Positions 62,370 to 64,000 of a stretch of DNA of 64,000 nt are shown piece after piece. Numbering within the stretch: position 1 is the stretch's first letter; every line of letters begins with the position of its first letter. The position numbers were made by a program, and so were the translations under genes. A model generated the notes under the pieces. The model did no database searches. It was not told where the DNA came from and saw only the letters and a program-made list of their open reading frames with translations. Source of the DNA: Cytobacillus oceanisediminis (GTDB lineage: Bacteria > Bacillota > Bacilli > Bacillales > Cytobacillaceae); NCBI RefSeq assembly GCF_007830235.1, contig NZ_VLKI01000024.1, positions 1-64,000 of the forward strand. The letters run 5' to 3'.

Positions 62370-63746
62370 ATGCCACAACAAAAAGACTGGAGATTCTGTG
62401 GTAAGTGCCATGAACTATTTTTTGACGGCTACCCTGACAAGGGAATATGCCAAGCTGGTGGTGGTCACCAAGCCATTGGATATAACTTCATCCTTCCACA
62501 TGATGTCCCGGGTACCCCAACCGCTCAGACTGATTGGAGGTACTGCGGCAAGTGCCACGCAATGTTTTATGACGGTTATCCTGACAAGGGAAAGTGCCCA
62601 GCTGGCGGCGGTCACCAAGCCATTGGATATAACTTCGTCCTTCCGCATGATGTCCCGGGTACCCCAACCGCTCAGACTGATTGGAGGTACTGCGGCAAGT
62701 GCCACGCAATGTTTTATGACGGTTATCCTGACAAGGGAAAGTGCCCAGCTGGCGGCGGTCACCAAGCCATTGGATATAACTTCGTCCTTCCACATGATCC
62801 AGCCCCACCAGTTGCAATTCAACCGTTTCCGGGGGACATTATTGTAACGACACCAATAGAAAGGAAATATCAAGAGCTTCTAAAAAAAGGGTTCAAAGGA
62901 ACTCCCGTTTCAGCTGAACATACTGTCACAGACGGAGTTGGCCGTGCCAGAGCTTATAATAATGGTATGGGATTTTGGTCTATTTGGTGGCATCCTGAGA
63001 CAGGAGCTCATGAGGTTCATGGGGCTATTCATGAGAAGTGGTTCAGCCTTGGATATCATCTTTTTGGCTACCCAATCACTGATGAATTAACGACTCCTGA
63101 TGGACGTGGACGGTACAACCATTTTCGAGATGTAAATTCACCTAATAAGCCTGAAAAATCCATCTACTGGACACCCCAAACGGGTGCACACGCGGTACAG
63201 GGAAAAATACGGGACAAGTGGGCAGAAATAGGGTGGGAAAAAAGCCCTATTGGTTATCCCATTAGCGATGAAAAAAGTTATTCTGGCCCTGGAGGAAAAT
63301 ATCAAATATTCGAAAATGGTGAAATATATTTGGATTACTATGGTGCCCAGGTAAAGATTGGACCGCCAGCTACTGGATCAGTTTCTACACCTTCAGGTCC
63401 AACTCCTTCTCCAACTCCTCCACCAACAGCGGGCTATAGCAGCGTAAGTATTTATAATTGCCATACCGATAGGAGATCGATAATAATTTGGGTTAATGAT
63501 GGTTCAGGTTTGCAGCCAGTGACAACTCTAAATCATCAATATAATGATTATGGCACTTGTCCTGCAGGAGAGCCTCATGTGTTGGAACTGAAAAATGGTG
63601 TATGGAACCATGTTGTTTGTGTTGATGTGGGAGCCATAGGATGCGGAATAAATGATCCGACTCAAGCTGCATGCCGTAGATACGAATTTTCACTGCTAGG
63701 AAACTCTGGCGGCCCACAGTTTCCAACTCCTGTAATAGTCAACTAA
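62370..63746 (+). CDS. Cys-rich tandem-repeat protein with LGFP-like repeats
   Basis: The protein has 458 residues and no signal peptide. Residues 5-150 are three 49-residue repeats, each with W-x-x-CGKCH, a DGYPDKG turn, [14 protein letters not shown] and a Pro-Thr spacer; the Cys/His pattern suggests metal binding rather than haem. Residues about 165-335 carry three or so LGFP-like repeats ([26 protein letters not shown], split as HGAIHEKW and LFGYPITDE), known from actinobacterial wall proteins. A Pro/Thr linker ([16 protein letters not shown]) leads to a Cys-containing C-terminal domain of about 85 residues. AGGAGG precedes the ATG. It stands alone with a terminator after it. Function unknown; carbohydrate or surface binding is a guess. 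Confidence 0.75.
   Translation: MPQQKDWRFCGKCHELFFDGYPDKGICQAGGGHQAIGYNFILPHDVPGTPTAQTDWRYCGKCHAMFYDGYPDKGKCPAGGGHQAIGYNFVLPHDVPGTPTAQTDWRYCGKCHAMFYDGYPDKGKCPAGGGHQAIGYNFVLPHDPAPPVAIQPFPGDIIVTTPIERKYQELLKKGFKGTPVSAEHTVTDGVGRARAYNNGMGFWSIWWHPETGAHEVHGAIHEKWFSLGYHLFGYPITDELTTPDGRGRYNHFRDVNSPNKPEKSIYWTPQTGAHAVQGKIRDKWAEIGWEKSPIGYPISDEKSYSGPGGKYQIFENGEIYLDYYGAQVKIGPPATGSVSTPSGPTPSPTPPPTAGYSSVSIYNCHTDRRSIIIWVNDGSGLQPVTTLNHQYNDYGTCPAGEPHVLELKNGVWNHVVCVDVGAIGCGINDPTQAACRRYEFSLLGNSGGPQFPTPVIVN
62501..62794 (+). repeat. Two nearly identical 147-bp direct repeats inside the gene
   Basis: Units starting at 62501 and 62648 are almost the same base for base. A third, more diverged unit precedes them. Each adds exactly 49 codons, so copy number can change without breaking the frame. 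Confidence 0.9.
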
Positions 63747-63756
63747 TAACTACCGA

Positions 63757-63790
63757 AGGGACGAGGGACGGGTTTTTTCGTCCCTTTTTT
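63757..63790 (+). terminator. Terminator of the Cys-rich repeat gene
   Basis: AGGGACG (63757-63763) pairs with CGTCCCT (63779-63785), followed by TTTTT. The GGGACGAGGGACGGG text resembles the ends of repeat B. Confidence 0.7.
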
Positions 63791-63813
63791 CAATTAATTT
63801 ACATTAAGACTGA

Positions 63814-63879
63814 TTATCCCATTCCTTCTTTCACAAGCTGATAGAGACTCAATAGTTCTAATTGCTGTTGTTTTGACAA
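63814..63879 (-). CDS. Possible 21-residue peptide
   Basis: TTG 63879 lies six bases after AGGAGAG and opens a frame of 21 residues (MSKQQQLELLSLYQLVKEGM and one Gly) ending TAA 63814. It is amphipathic and short, and may be a real micro-peptide, a leader or chance. Nothing else is recognised between 63791 and the window end. Confidence 0.25.
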   Translation of the reverse strand: MSKQQQLELLSLYQLVKEGMG

Positions 63880-64000
63880 AATATACTCTCCTACTTTGGG
63901 GATATATCATATATATTTGACATAAAGAAAAATATTCTTGTAGAGAACTCTCTATAGGCTTACTTTAGCACTTCACTGTCCCGGGGGTCAGCGTATAATG

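Noticed and set aside
62395..62710. CxxCH motifs as c-type haem sites (multihaem cytochrome)
   Set aside because: The repeat also has a fixed second Cys/His cluster, there is no signal peptide for haem attachment outside the membrane, and the pattern fits a small metal-binding repeat better.
62501..62794. Direct repeats as a CRISPR array or other array
   Set aside because: They are coding, 147 bp long and without spacers.
62415..62873. Long minus-strand frames with internal repeats opposite the Cys-rich gene
   Set aside because: They mirror the 147-bp repeats of the plus-strand gene, lack ribosome sites and have no family look.

Overview
The window looks like the chromosome of a Gram-positive, spore-former-type Bacillaceae (Bacillus sensu lato). 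Support comes from strong AGGAGG-type ribosome binding sites, frequent TTG and GTG starts, many T-rich intrinsic terminators, a YwqC/YwqD/YwqE capsule phosphoregulation trio, a class D sortase, SLH-domain surface proteins and a YocH-like LysM-3D protein. I cannot name the species.

Region 1 (about 1-19.9 kb, all minus strand) is one exopolysaccharide/capsule locus read from high to low coordinates. A promoter with an extended -10 box lies before a Wzz-type adaptor, a BY-kinase and a PHP phosphatase. A structured leader follows that looks like an EAR/epsC antitermination RNA, then a PglF/EpsC-type UDP-GlcNAc 4,6-dehydratase. Next come a galU broken by one in-frame stop and a pseudopilin remnant. 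The sugar block holds an aminotransferase, initiating phosphotransferase, formyltransferase, three GT4 glycosyltransferases, nucleotide-sugar dehydrogenase, 4-epimerase, CapK-like adenylating enzyme, Wzy polymerase and Wzx flippase. The genes suggest a repeat unit started by a 4-formamido-4,6-dideoxy sugar and containing a HexNAc uronic acid. The sugar block is visibly AT-rich and abuts a partial IS110-family transposase at the window edge.

Region 2 (19.9-34 kb) is mostly secreted and surface functions: a class D sortase with its LPNTA substrate, a 1500-residue secreted protein carrying two different nuclease domains, a YfcC-type carrier, a secreted N-acyl-D-amino-acid deacylase with a frameshifted paralogue remnant nearby, a lone P-domain protein, a LysM-3D wall protein, and a secreted protein overlapped by a 30-residue membrane peptide.

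Region 3 (34-49.5 kb) is an SLH surface-protein cluster: an SLH-trypsin-propeller protein, an SLH protein with a large alpha-helical domain, an SLH beta-helix protein, an SLH leucine-rich-repeat protein and an SLH lytic transglycosylase. They are interspersed with small secreted or membrane proteins, a possible small RNA, and a family of roughly 140-bp intergenic elements with 17-bp inverted ends.

Region 4 (49.7-61.9 kb, minus strand) is a beta-galactoside use locus: ArsR-type regulator, ABC importer (binding protein plus two permeases, no ATPase in the window), GH2 glycosidase, galT, galK, galE and an M24 peptidase-like protein that lacks most metal ligands. Terminator-like hairpins divide it internally. 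Region 5 (62.3-63.8 kb) is a plus-strand protein with three 49-residue Cys-rich repeats joined to LGFP-like repeats.

Start codons were often moved downstream from the longest frame because a clear ribosome binding site demanded it. No tRNA, rRNA or CRISPR array was seen. All product names come from reading motifs by eye; no database search was run.
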